From Bacillota bacterium (GTDB taxonomy: Bacteria; Bacillota; Clostridia; Christensenellales; Aristaeellaceae): a stretch of DNA of 9,700 nucleotides. A program made the translations under genes and the position numbers. The stretch lies in assembly GCA_023460055.1 (NCBI GenBank), contig JAEWRJ010000003.1, positions 1 to 9,700 of the forward strand, read 5' to 3'. Under the pieces are notes generated by a model. The model was not told where the DNA came from. It searched no databases and worked only from the letters and a program-made list of their open reading frames with translations. Shown here one piece after another: positions 1 through 5,240 of this stretch (positions are counted from its first letter, which is position 1; the number at the start of each line of letters is the position of its first letter).

Positions 1-2
1 AC

Positions 3-104
3 TGCGACATACTGAGCTTCATTGAAACCTGCAAAAGACGATCCATTTTACCCTTCAAGGCGATCCTGATGGCCTTGGATGACCAGCGCGTGCTCTCCTC
101 TTAG
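3..104 (+). CDS. Possible C-terminal tail of an unidentified protein, cut by left edge
   Basis: The third forward frame is open from the window edge to a TAG at 102-104 and gives 33 residues that end in LDDQRVLSS. The stretch SFIETCKRRSILPFKAIL is basic and helical in character and vaguely recalls the extreme C-terminus of some transposases, but I cannot assign a family. With no start codon and so little sequence, it could be chance. A competing minus-strand reading starts with ATG at 50 (complement), behind an AAGGG, and runs off the left edge. If the plus-strand reading is right, this gene converges on the wall-protein gene to its right. Confidence 0.3.
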   Translation, partial: CDILSFIETCKRRSILPFKAILMALDDQRVLSS

Positions 105-146
105 TTCTTAGGGCTGAATAGTAACCACAAATCAATGATGAGTACT

Positions 147-178
147 AAAAAGCCCCCTTCCATGTATCAGAAGGAGGC
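147..178 (-). terminator. Rho-independent terminator of the wall-protein gene
   Basis: Read on the minus strand, GCCTCCTTC (178-170) can pair with GAAGGGGGC (160-152) across a 9-nt loop, with one G-T wobble, and TTTTT (151-147) follows at once. It lies 17 bases past the stop codon of the minus-strand gene. The plus strand has no T run after the hairpin, so it acts mainly in the minus direction. Confidence 0.85.
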
Positions 179-195
179 ATGAAATTACGCTCGTA

Positions 196-1470
196 TTACC
201 AGGTCGACCTCATCGCGGATGCCACAGCGTTTTGGTGTGTTTCATCCACGCGGTTGGTATCGTGGGTGCGGCTCTTGTAGAAATGGATGCAGAAATGGCC
301 GGAGAAGTTATTGCCGTCGATCGTCGCGGTGCCGTGAGGCATGCCGTTCATAGAGGCGGCATAGACATGTCCGTCATACTTCACCAGAATCGACCGGCGC
401 TGCCATGACCAGTCACCGCCGAATACATCCTTCACGGCTTTGGTGTCATCCGCGCTGACCGGCTCGGCGTCCAGGTGGTTGGCCCCGCTCCACCGTTTGG
501 CGGTAAAGGTTTTCCCGGTGGCTACATCCTTGACCGTGAAGGAAGCGCCCTTGGGGATGGTGGAGCTCCCGACCGCAAACCAGTCAAGCCGCTCGGTCGG
601 CAGGGTGTAGTTCGCCGCGTTTTTGCCAAACAGTTTTTTGATGGTGGCAAAGCCTGCCACGCCGTCATCGGTCAGCCGGGAAGCCTTCTGGAATGCTTTG
701 ACTGCTTCCACGGTCTTTTCGCCATAGCTGGAATCAATGGATGCCTTGTAGTAGCCTTTCAGCTTCAAGGCCTGCTGAAGCGCCTTGACATGGCTGCCGC
801 GGTCGCCCTTGTCGCTGGTTTTGGGTACGGCGATCTGAGATATCTTTGTAACACCTTTCATCTGCGGGTCATTGCCGGCAGTGGTCTCAGCCACCTTGCC
901 AAAAAGCTTCTTGATCGTATCGTAGTCCGCTTCTCCCGTTTGCTTCAGCTTATTGGCCTTCTGATAGGCGATCAAAGCTTCCTGCGTCATCTTGCCAAAG
1001 GAGCCGTCCACGACGCCGGAATAAGCCTTTTTCAGCTGGAGCGCGCGCTGAAGTTTCTCCACGTGTTCGCCTTTAGCGCCTTTTTTACTCATCCTGGGCG
1101 GATCTCCCAGGGCTTTGATGCTCGACGCGCCCGCGTATTTGCTCGTGCTCTTGGGCTGAGCGGCTGCTTGCAGCTTGTTGGCTGCCGCGCTAGATACGCT
1201 GACAAACTTCTTCATAATATATCCGGTCTTGCTGTCAAAACGTACCTTGTAAAAATCTCCGGAGTTGCCAAGCAGCGCGACCTTCGTGCCCTTATCCAGC
1301 TTGGCGTGATATTCGCTGTCGGTTTCAGGCTGCATGCGGAAGAAAACCTTATCGGCGTTCACTGTGCCGGTGATTGCTTCCGCGGCCATCGCCGGTAAGT
1401 TCAGGCTTAAAATCAGCGCGAGGCATAACATCGCGACGATTTTTTTGACCAAACTGTTCGAATTGTTCAT
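196..1470 (-). CDS. Secreted SH3 / double peptidoglycan-binding wall protein with unassigned C-terminal domain
   Basis: A 424-residue exported protein expected to bind the cell wall. Residues 1-30 are a signal peptide: basic KK at 9-10, a hydrophobic core, and a probable cut after AMA near residue 29. Residues about 33-92 form a bacterial SH3 domain. Two PG_binding_1 domains follow at about 130-190 and 221-281, each with the LQxAL...G.VDGSFG-type repeat and an AxxAYQKA or AVKAFQKA helix. Residues about 294-424 are a separate domain with W353/W356, NGMPHG (375-380), the cluster GHFCIHF (391-397) and H403/H412. I do not recognise a named family for it. A remote resemblance to the His/Cys of L,D-transpeptidases is visible, but the spacing does not fit. 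The start has a GGGAGG 9 bases upstream. The gene is monocistronic, with its own promoter and terminator. Role in wall binding or remodelling is inferred. Confidence 0.9.
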   Translation of the reverse strand: MNNSNSLVKKIVAMLCLALILSLNLPAMAAEAITGTVNADKVFFRMQPETDSEYHAKLDKGTKVALLGNSGDFYKVRFDSKTGYIMKKFVSVSSAAANKLQAAAQPKSTSKYAGASSIKALGDPPRMSKKGAKGEHVEKLQRALQLKKAYSGVVDGSFGKMTQEALIAYQKANKLKQTGEADYDTIKKLFGKVAETTAGNDPQMKGVTKISQIAVPKTSDKGDRGSHVKALQQALKLKGYYKASIDSSYGEKTVEAVKAFQKASRLTDDGVAGFATIKKLFGKNAANYTLPTERLDWFAVGSSTIPKGASFTVKDVATGKTFTAKRWSGANHLDAEPVSADDTKAVKDVFGGDWSWQRRSILVKYDGHVYAASMNGMPHGTATIDGNNFSGHFCIHFYKSRTHDTNRVDETHQNAVASAMRSTW

Positions 1471-1534
1471 TTATCGAATCCTCCCTATGGTTGCAGCGGG
1501 CAGAAGCCCTCCCCTATCAATCAAGGTTAAAAGC

Positions 1535-1563
1535 AGTATATTACAAAAATATTACAAAATCAA
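1535..1563 (-). promoter_or_regulatory. Sigma-A-type promoter of the wall-protein gene
   Basis: On the minus strand a -35 TTGATT (1563-1558) and a -10 TATACT (1540-1535) are separated by exactly 17 bases. The -10 matches 5 of 6 consensus positions and the -35 matches 4 of 6. The start of transcription would fall near 1528, giving a leader of about 58 bases. A small GGGC-AGAA-GCCC hairpin lies in the leader at 1498-1509. Confidence 0.65.
1540..1556 (-). promoter_or_regulatory. WalR/YycF-like box (TGTAAT-N5-TGTAAT)
   Basis: The minus strand reads TGTAAT, five bases, TGTAAT. This fits the published WalR consensus TGTWAH-N5-TGTWAH used for cell-wall metabolism genes in low-GC Gram-positives. It is part of a perfect 11-bp tandem repeat at 1538-1559. 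The box fills the spacer between the -35 and -10 of the wall-protein promoter, a position that would favour repression over activation. The match is seen directly. Binding by a WalR protein is inference, and the AT-rich setting raises the chance of a coincidental match. Confidence 0.5.
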
Positions 1564-1612
1564 GCGAAATATGAAATTATTATGTAAAGATAGCCTGCGA
1601 GAGGAAGCTTCA

Positions 1613-1628
1613 AAACGGATAAACGGAT
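1613..1628. repeat. 8-bp tandem repeat, two copies of AAACGGAT
   Basis: Two perfect adjacent copies of AAACGGAT lie 12 bases upstream of the candidate -35 of the flavoprotein operon. This could be a direct-repeat regulator site or a slippage product. Nothing else supports a function. Confidence 0.4.
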
Positions 1629-1639
1629 GTAGCGTAAGG

Positions 1640-1668
1640 TGGACTTTCGCACATATTTGTGATAGTAT
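1640..1668 (+). promoter_or_regulatory. Candidate promoter of the flavoprotein operon
   Basis: A TGGACT (1640-1645) and a TAGTAT (1663-1668) are 17 bases apart, and a TG one base before the -10 makes it an extended -10. Each hexamer matches 4 of 6 consensus positions, so it is moderate at best. The dyad CACA-TATT-TGTG (1650-1661) sits in the spacer and could be a regulator site. The predicted transcript would start near 1675, about 33 bases before the ATG. Confidence 0.4.
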
Positions 1669-1707
1669 ATTCAAGGTTTGACTATCAATCAGGTAAGGGG
1701 CGACAGC

Positions 1708-3171
1708 ATGTACGATGTAATAGTAATCGGTGCGGGTGTCATTGGCTGCGCGATAGCGGAGCATATTTCAGGCTATGAGGGCAAAGTGGCCGTATTGGAC
1801 CGGGCTGACGATGTATCGGAGGGGGCCAGCAAGGCCAACAGCGGCATTGTCCACGCGGGATATGACGCGAAACCGGGTACTGAAAAAGCGAGGCTGAATA
1901 TCAAAGGCGCGCAAATGATGACACAGCTGTGCAGCCGTTTGGGCGTGCCGTACGGACAGCCCGGCGCGATGGTGCTTGCTTTCAGCGAGGATGACAGGGA
2001 AGCGGTCGTCAAGCTCTATGAACAGTCGCTTGTCAACGGCGTGGCAGGCTGCCGCGTCATCGAGCGGGATGAGGCTTTGAAGATGGAGCCCAATCTCAAC
2101 CCAAATGTCGTTTGCGCGCTGTATGTGCCGGCGTCCGGACTGGTCAGCCCCTATGAGCTGACACACGCGCTGGCCAACTCGGCGGCCGCCAACGGCGTGG
2201 AGTTCAAGCTGGAAACCGAAGTACAGAAGATCGAGCCCGCGCAAGGCGGGTGGGCGATCCATACAAACAAGGGTTTATTTGAAACCCGGGCTTTCGTAAA
2301 TTGCGCGGGTGTTAACGGCGCAAGGCTGCATAACCAGGTATCCAGCCGCCAGCTTAATATTGTTGCCCGCCGCGGCCAGTATTACCTCCTGGATCATGAG
2401 ACACCTCTGCGCTTTTCGATGACCATGTTCCAGGTGCCTACCAAGATGGGCAAAGGCGTGCTGATCAGCCCGACAACACACGGCAACCTGATTGTCGGCC
2501 CGACGGCTGAGGATATCGAGGATGGTCTTGATACCGCCACCACGGCCGATGGCCTTGCGGATGCTCTGGAAAAGGCAAAGCTGACCTACCCGGGGCTGTC
2601 CGTGCGCAACGTGATCACGACATTCTCCGGCATCCGCGCCCACGAAACAGCCGGCGATTTTGTCATCGGCGCTGTCGAGGGGGCAAAGGACGGCGCTTTT
2701 GAGGCCATCGGCATCGAAAGCCCCGGCTTGTCCGCGGCACCCGCCGTGGGTGAAGAGTTGGGTACCTGGGTAGCCTATTCACTGCAGCTGCCAAAGAAAA
2801 AGGCGCTCAATCAGTTGAAACCCATGCCCAAGTCCTTCAGCCATATGAGCAACAGGGAACGTATAGAGGCCTATGAGCGCAATCATGATTACGGACGCAT
2901 CGTCTGCCGCTGCGAAATGGTTACGGAGGCCGAGGTTCGCATGGCGATACGGGAACCCGTCGGCGCGCGCAACATTGACGGCGTCAAGCGGCGCACCCGC
3001 GCGGGCATGGGCCGCTGCCAGGGCGGTTTCTGCAGCCCCCGCATCGTACAGATTCTGTGCGAAGAGCTGGGTATGAAGCCGGAAGAAGTAACGAAGTTCG
3101 GCGGCAACAGCCGCTTGCTGGTGGGTAAGCTAAACGAGATGAAGCCGGAGGAAACGCGCAATGAACAATGA
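1708..3171 (+). CDS. GlpA-like FAD-dependent oxidoreductase with C-terminal BFD-type [2Fe-2S] domain
   Basis: A 487-residue cytoplasmic flavoprotein of the DAO/GlpA class. The N-terminus carries the FAD-binding VIGAGVIGCAIAEH (GxGxxG at 8-13), with D31 at the end of the second strand and the family-typical NSGIVHAGYDAKPGTEKARLN. The DAO fold runs to about residue 365. The C-terminal BFD-like domain has cysteines 400, 402, 437 and 442 (CxC-X34-CX4C), which should hold a [2Fe-2S] cluster. Known relatives oxidise glycerol 3-phosphate or other 2-hydroxy acids. The true substrate cannot be read from sequence, so I give no symbol. I chose the ATG at 1708, which has AAGGGG 8 bases upstream and places the FAD motif at the usual distance. 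An upstream in-frame TTG at 1678 would add ten unlikely residues. The 3' end overlaps the next gene by 11 bases, which implies translational coupling and a complex. Confidence 0.88.
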   Translation: MYDVIVIGAGVIGCAIAEHISGYEGKVAVLDRADDVSEGASKANSGIVHAGYDAKPGTEKARLNIKGAQMMTQLCSRLGVPYGQPGAMVLAFSEDDREAVVKLYEQSLVNGVAGCRVIERDEALKMEPNLNPNVVCALYVPASGLVSPYELTHALANSAAANGVEFKLETEVQKIEPAQGGWAIHTNKGLFETRAFVNCAGVNGARLHNQVSSRQLNIVARRGQYYLLDHETPLRFSMTMFQVPTKMGKGVLISPTTHGNLIVGPTAEDIEDGLDTATTADGLADALEKAKLTYPGLSVRNVITTFSGIRAHETAGDFVIGAVEGAKDGAFEAIGIESPGLSAAPAVGEELGTWVAYSLQLPKKKALNQLKPMPKSFSHMSNRERIEAYERNHDYGRIVCRCEMVTEAEVRMAIREPVGARNIDGVKRRTRAGMGRCQGGFCSPRIVQILCEELGMKPEEVTKFGGNSRLLVGKLNEMKPEETRNEQ

Positions 3172-4453
3172 AAGAATTCCGGTCGACCTGTTGGTCATCG
3201 GCGCCGGTCCCGCAGGCCTTGCCGCTGCCATATCGGCTCGCGAAGCAGGCATTGAGAGCATCATTGTTTTAGAGCGTGAAGATTTTCAGGGCGGCATCCT
3301 GCGCCAGTGCATTCATAACGGCTTTGGCCTGCACCGCTTTAAAGTAGAACTGACCGGGCCTGAGTACGCCCAGCGTGATGTTGACAGGGCCGTAGAGCTG
3401 AATCTTGATATCCGTACCGGCGTCACCGTGCTTGATGTGACCGGCGATAAGGTTGTCACCGCCATCAGCCGGGACTGGGGGCTGCAGGAGTTTGAGGCCA
3501 AGGCCGTGATCCTCGCGATGGGCTGCCGTGAGCGCCCCCGCGGCGCGCTGGCAATCCCGGGCACACGCTGCGCCGGTATCTACAGCGCGGGTACAGCCCA
3601 GCGCTTTGTTAACCTGGAGGGCTATATGCCCGGCAAGCGCGTGGTGATCCTGGGATCGGGCGACATCGGCCTTATCATGGCCAGGCGCATGACCCTGCAG
3701 GGAGCCAAGGTGCTGGCCTGTGTCGAGCTGATGCCCTATTCCAGCGGACTTAACCGCAACATCGTCCAATGCCTGCAGGACTACGATATTCCGCTGCTCT
3801 TAAGCCATACGGTCACTAACATCCGCGGACGGGAGCGTCTTGAAGGCGTGACTGTATCCAGGGTTGATGAAAACCGCAGGCCTATTCCGGGCACAGAGCA
3901 GGAGTTTGACTGCGATACCCTGCTCTTGTCAGTTGGTCTGATCCCTGAAAACGAGCTGTCCCTGAGCGCCGGCGTTGAAATCAGCGCCACCACCTCAGGC
4001 GCTGTAGTTGATAATACGCTGCAGACAAATGTTCCCGGCATTTTTGCCTGCGGCAATGTTTTGCACGTGCATGACCTGGTTGACCACGTATCCAATGAGA
4101 GCGCGGTGGCCGGCCGGGCTGCCGCAGCCTATATCAAGGGCAAGGGCTGGCAGGGGTCCATTATCCCCGTGATGGATGGCGCGGGTGTCCGCGGCTGCGT
4201 GCCCCAGCGAATCAACCTGCCTGAAGTGCCTGTGGATTTCTCGATCAACCTGATGTTCAGGCCGATCAATGTGTACCGCAACCAGTATGTGGTGGTGAAA
4301 GCGGATGGCAAAGTGCTGTCCAGCCGCAAGCATATGATCCTGACGCCGGGAGAAATGGCTGTTGTGCCTATGGCCGCCGAGATGTTGGAAAAGTGCCGCG
4401 GCGCAAAGGCCATCACGGTGGAGATATCACCGGAAAACCCGCCGAAGGAATAA
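3161..4453 (+). CDS. FAD/NAD(P)-binding pyridine nucleotide-disulfide oxidoreductase-fold partner subunit
   Basis: A 430-residue protein with two Rossmann motifs: FAD-binding VIGAGPAGLAAAI near residues 12-24 and NAD(P)-binding VVILGSGDIGLIMARR in the middle. A second FAD contact motif, IFACGNVLHVHDLVDH, lies nearer the C-terminus. The conserved segment GGILRQCIHNGFGLHRF has one cysteine (C50), not the CxxxxC pair of true disulfide reductases, so the reaction is probably electron or hydride transfer between FAD and a pyridine nucleotide. Proteins of this type pair with GlpA-like subunits in many Firmicutes, Thermotogae and spirochaetes, and resemble the HcnB-type partner of heteromeric amine or hydroxy-acid oxidases. 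The ATG at 3161 has a GGAGG 9 bases upstream and lies inside the end of the preceding gene. The terminator at 4491 ends the operon. Confidence 0.85.
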   Translation: MNNERIPVDLLVIGAGPAGLAAAISAREAGIESIIVLEREDFQGGILRQCIHNGFGLHRFKVELTGPEYAQRDVDRAVELNLDIRTGVTVLDVTGDKVVTAISRDWGLQEFEAKAVILAMGCRERPRGALAIPGTRCAGIYSAGTAQRFVNLEGYMPGKRVVILGSGDIGLIMARRMTLQGAKVLACVELMPYSSGLNRNIVQCLQDYDIPLLLSHTVTNIRGRERLEGVTVSRVDENRRPIPGTEQEFDCDTLLLSVGLIPENELSLSAGVEISATTSGAVVDNTLQTNVPGIFACGNVLHVHDLVDHVSNESAVAGRAAAAYIKGKGWQGSIIPVMDGAGVRGCVPQRINLPEVPVDFSINLMFRPINVYRNQYVVVKADGKVLSSRKHMILTPGEMAVVPMAAEMLEKCRGAKAITVEISPENPPKE

Positions 4454-4490
4454 ACAGGCCGGCGGCGGCAGACATACCTCGTAAGTGAAG

Positions 4491-4527
4491 AAGAGAGCGC
4501 TCCGGTTTGGGACGCTCTTTTCTTTTT
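4491..4527 (+). terminator. Rho-independent terminator of the flavoprotein operon
   Basis: AGAGCG (4494-4499) pairs with CGCTCT (4513-4518). An inner three-pair extension follows after one mismatch and closes a GGTTT loop. A T-rich run with one C follows to 4527. The upstream AAG can pair with the first T residues. It lies about 40 bases after the stop codon. Confidence 0.85.
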
Positions 4528-4541
4528 GTGTGCAGTATCAC

Positions 4542-4580
4542 GCAGAGTTTCATGCTGCTGCGCCCTTGCGCAGGCTCTGC
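4542..4580. other. Nested inverted repeat / hairpin without T run
   Basis: An outer GCAGAG (4542-4547) / CTCTGC (4575-4580) encloses a perfect inner stem CTGCGC-CCTT-GCGCAG (4558-4573). No T run follows on the plus strand, so it is not a standard terminator in that direction. It could back up the terminator before it or be a relic repeat. Confidence 0.45.
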
Positions 4581-4587
4581 TCATTCG

Positions 4588-4627
4588 AGAATGGCCGTTA
4601 TATTTATGGACAATAAATGAACATTCT
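4588..4627. other. Imperfect 40-bp dyad upstream of the MarR promoter
   Basis: AGAATG (4588-4593) and CATTCT (4622-4627) flank an inner ATTTAT-GGACA-ATAAAT (4602-4618), with short unpaired stretches between the arms. It ends 9 bases before the -35 of the MarR operon, so it may be a binding site for an upstream-acting regulator or simply an AT-rich chance dyad. Confidence 0.35.
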
Positions 4628-4636
4628 GAGGAGTGC

Positions 4637-4666
4637 TTGACAAGCGAACTGCCGCTGTCATATGAT
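4637..4666 (+). promoter_or_regulatory. Promoter of the marR-ABC exporter operon
   Basis: A consensus -35 TTGACA (4637-4642) is followed after 18 bases by TATGAT (4661-4666), which matches 5 of 6 positions of the -10 consensus. Transcription would begin near 4673, giving a leader of about 36 bases. Its -10 abuts the dyad described next. Confidence 0.75.
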
Positions 4667-4695
4667 TAACCCCGTTAACGATTAATGGTGTTAAT
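4665..4695. promoter_or_regulatory. Putative MarR operator: 31-bp dyad with four TTAA blocks
   Basis: The segment is a near-palindrome centred at 4680, with outer arms ATTAAC (4665-4670) and GTTAAT (4690-4695) and 24 of 31 positions self-complementary by hand comparison. Four TTAA blocks start at 4666/4667, 4675, 4682 and 4691, placed symmetrically about the centre. It overlaps the end of the -10 and covers the predicted transcription start, so a bound repressor would block initiation. The next gene is a MarR-family regulator, and autorepression through such palindromes is the family norm. Binding itself is inferred. Confidence 0.6.
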
Positions 4696-4708
4696 GTGAG
4701 GAGGAGGA

Positions 4709-5188
4709 ATGGACAAAAAAGATATGCCGTGCTGTCCCGGCTATGTAAAGGAAGCGCTTCTGTCCTTTGGAGGGATCATGGACAACAGCCATCACAAGGT
4801 GATGGAGGATTTTAACCGCGCCAATAAGGGAGAGATGTTTGCGCTGCATTTTTTATATATGCGAAACGAACCGGTATTGCCCTCCGAACTGAGCATCGCC
4901 TTGCGAAGCAGCATGGCCAGGATATCCGCTCTGCTTGGATCGCTTGAAAAGAAGGGGCTGGTCAAGCGCGAGATCAATACCGCTGACCGGCGAAATATCC
5001 TTGTCACATTGACGGAATCCGGCAGCCAGCGTGCCCGCAGGGAGATGGACAACAGGCAGACCTGCATGGCCGGTATTTTTAAGGAGATGGGCGAAAAGGA
5101 TACAAGGGATTTCATTCGCCTGACCAAACGCTTTGCAGAGCTTGCCGCCAAGCATATGCGGCCGCCCGGAGACGATGAGAGCAATTGA
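4709..5188 (+). CDS. MarR-family winged-helix transcriptional regulator
   Basis: A 159-residue regulator of the MarR type, normally a dimer that binds palindromic DNA and is released by small ligands or oxidants. The winged helix-turn-helix covers about residues 40-105. The recognition region is LPSELSIALRSSMARISALLGSLEKKGLV in character, followed by the wing with the family D-x-R signature (D93-R94-R95). N- and C-terminal helices supply the dimer interface. Cysteines at 8, 9 and 119 could allow redox sensing, but this is only a possibility. The ATG at 4709 follows an AGGAGGAGG tract. Pairing through its first AGGAGG (4699-4704) leaves a short 4-base spacer, while the next in-frame ATG at 4724 is too far away. 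It is the first gene of an operon with two ABC exporter subunits 52 bases downstream, so it most likely represses the exporter and itself. Confidence 0.9.
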   Translation: MDKKDMPCCPGYVKEALLSFGGIMDNSHHKVMEDFNRANKGEMFALHFLYMRNEPVLPSELSIALRSSMARISALLGSLEKKGLVKREINTADRRNILVTLTESGSQRARREMDNRQTCMAGIFKEMGEKDTRDFIRLTKRFAELAAKHMRPPGDDESN

Positions 5189-5240
5189 ATTGACCGTGAA
5201 AAGACGGATATCTGATGATATAACGGAGGGAAATTCATAG

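Noticed and set aside
379..394. Direct assignment of the wall protein's C-terminus as an L,D-transpeptidase (values are residues 379-394 of that protein, not bases)
   Set aside because: The His and Cys residues are present, but the order is S-G-H-F-C, not S-H-G-C, and the spacing from the first His to the Ser is too short for the YkuD signature. It is kept only as a remote possibility.
475..1398. Long open plus-strand frame of about 307 codons opposite the wall-protein gene
   Set aside because: It is fully antisense to a gene with signal peptide, SH3 and PG-binding domains, lacks a ribosome binding site, and its translation resembles no protein family.
1678..1707. Ten-codon N-terminal extension of the GlpA-like protein from a TTG
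   Set aside because: The ATG at 1708 has a Shine-Dalgarno sequence at the right distance and puts the FAD-binding strand at residue 3, as in the family. The extension would start at or near the predicted transcription start.
5190..5224. Possible internal promoter (TTGACC ... TATAAC) between the MarR gene and the first exporter gene
   Set aside because: The two hexamers are 23 bases apart, too far for a sigma-A promoter, and no better -10 is present at 16-18 bases.
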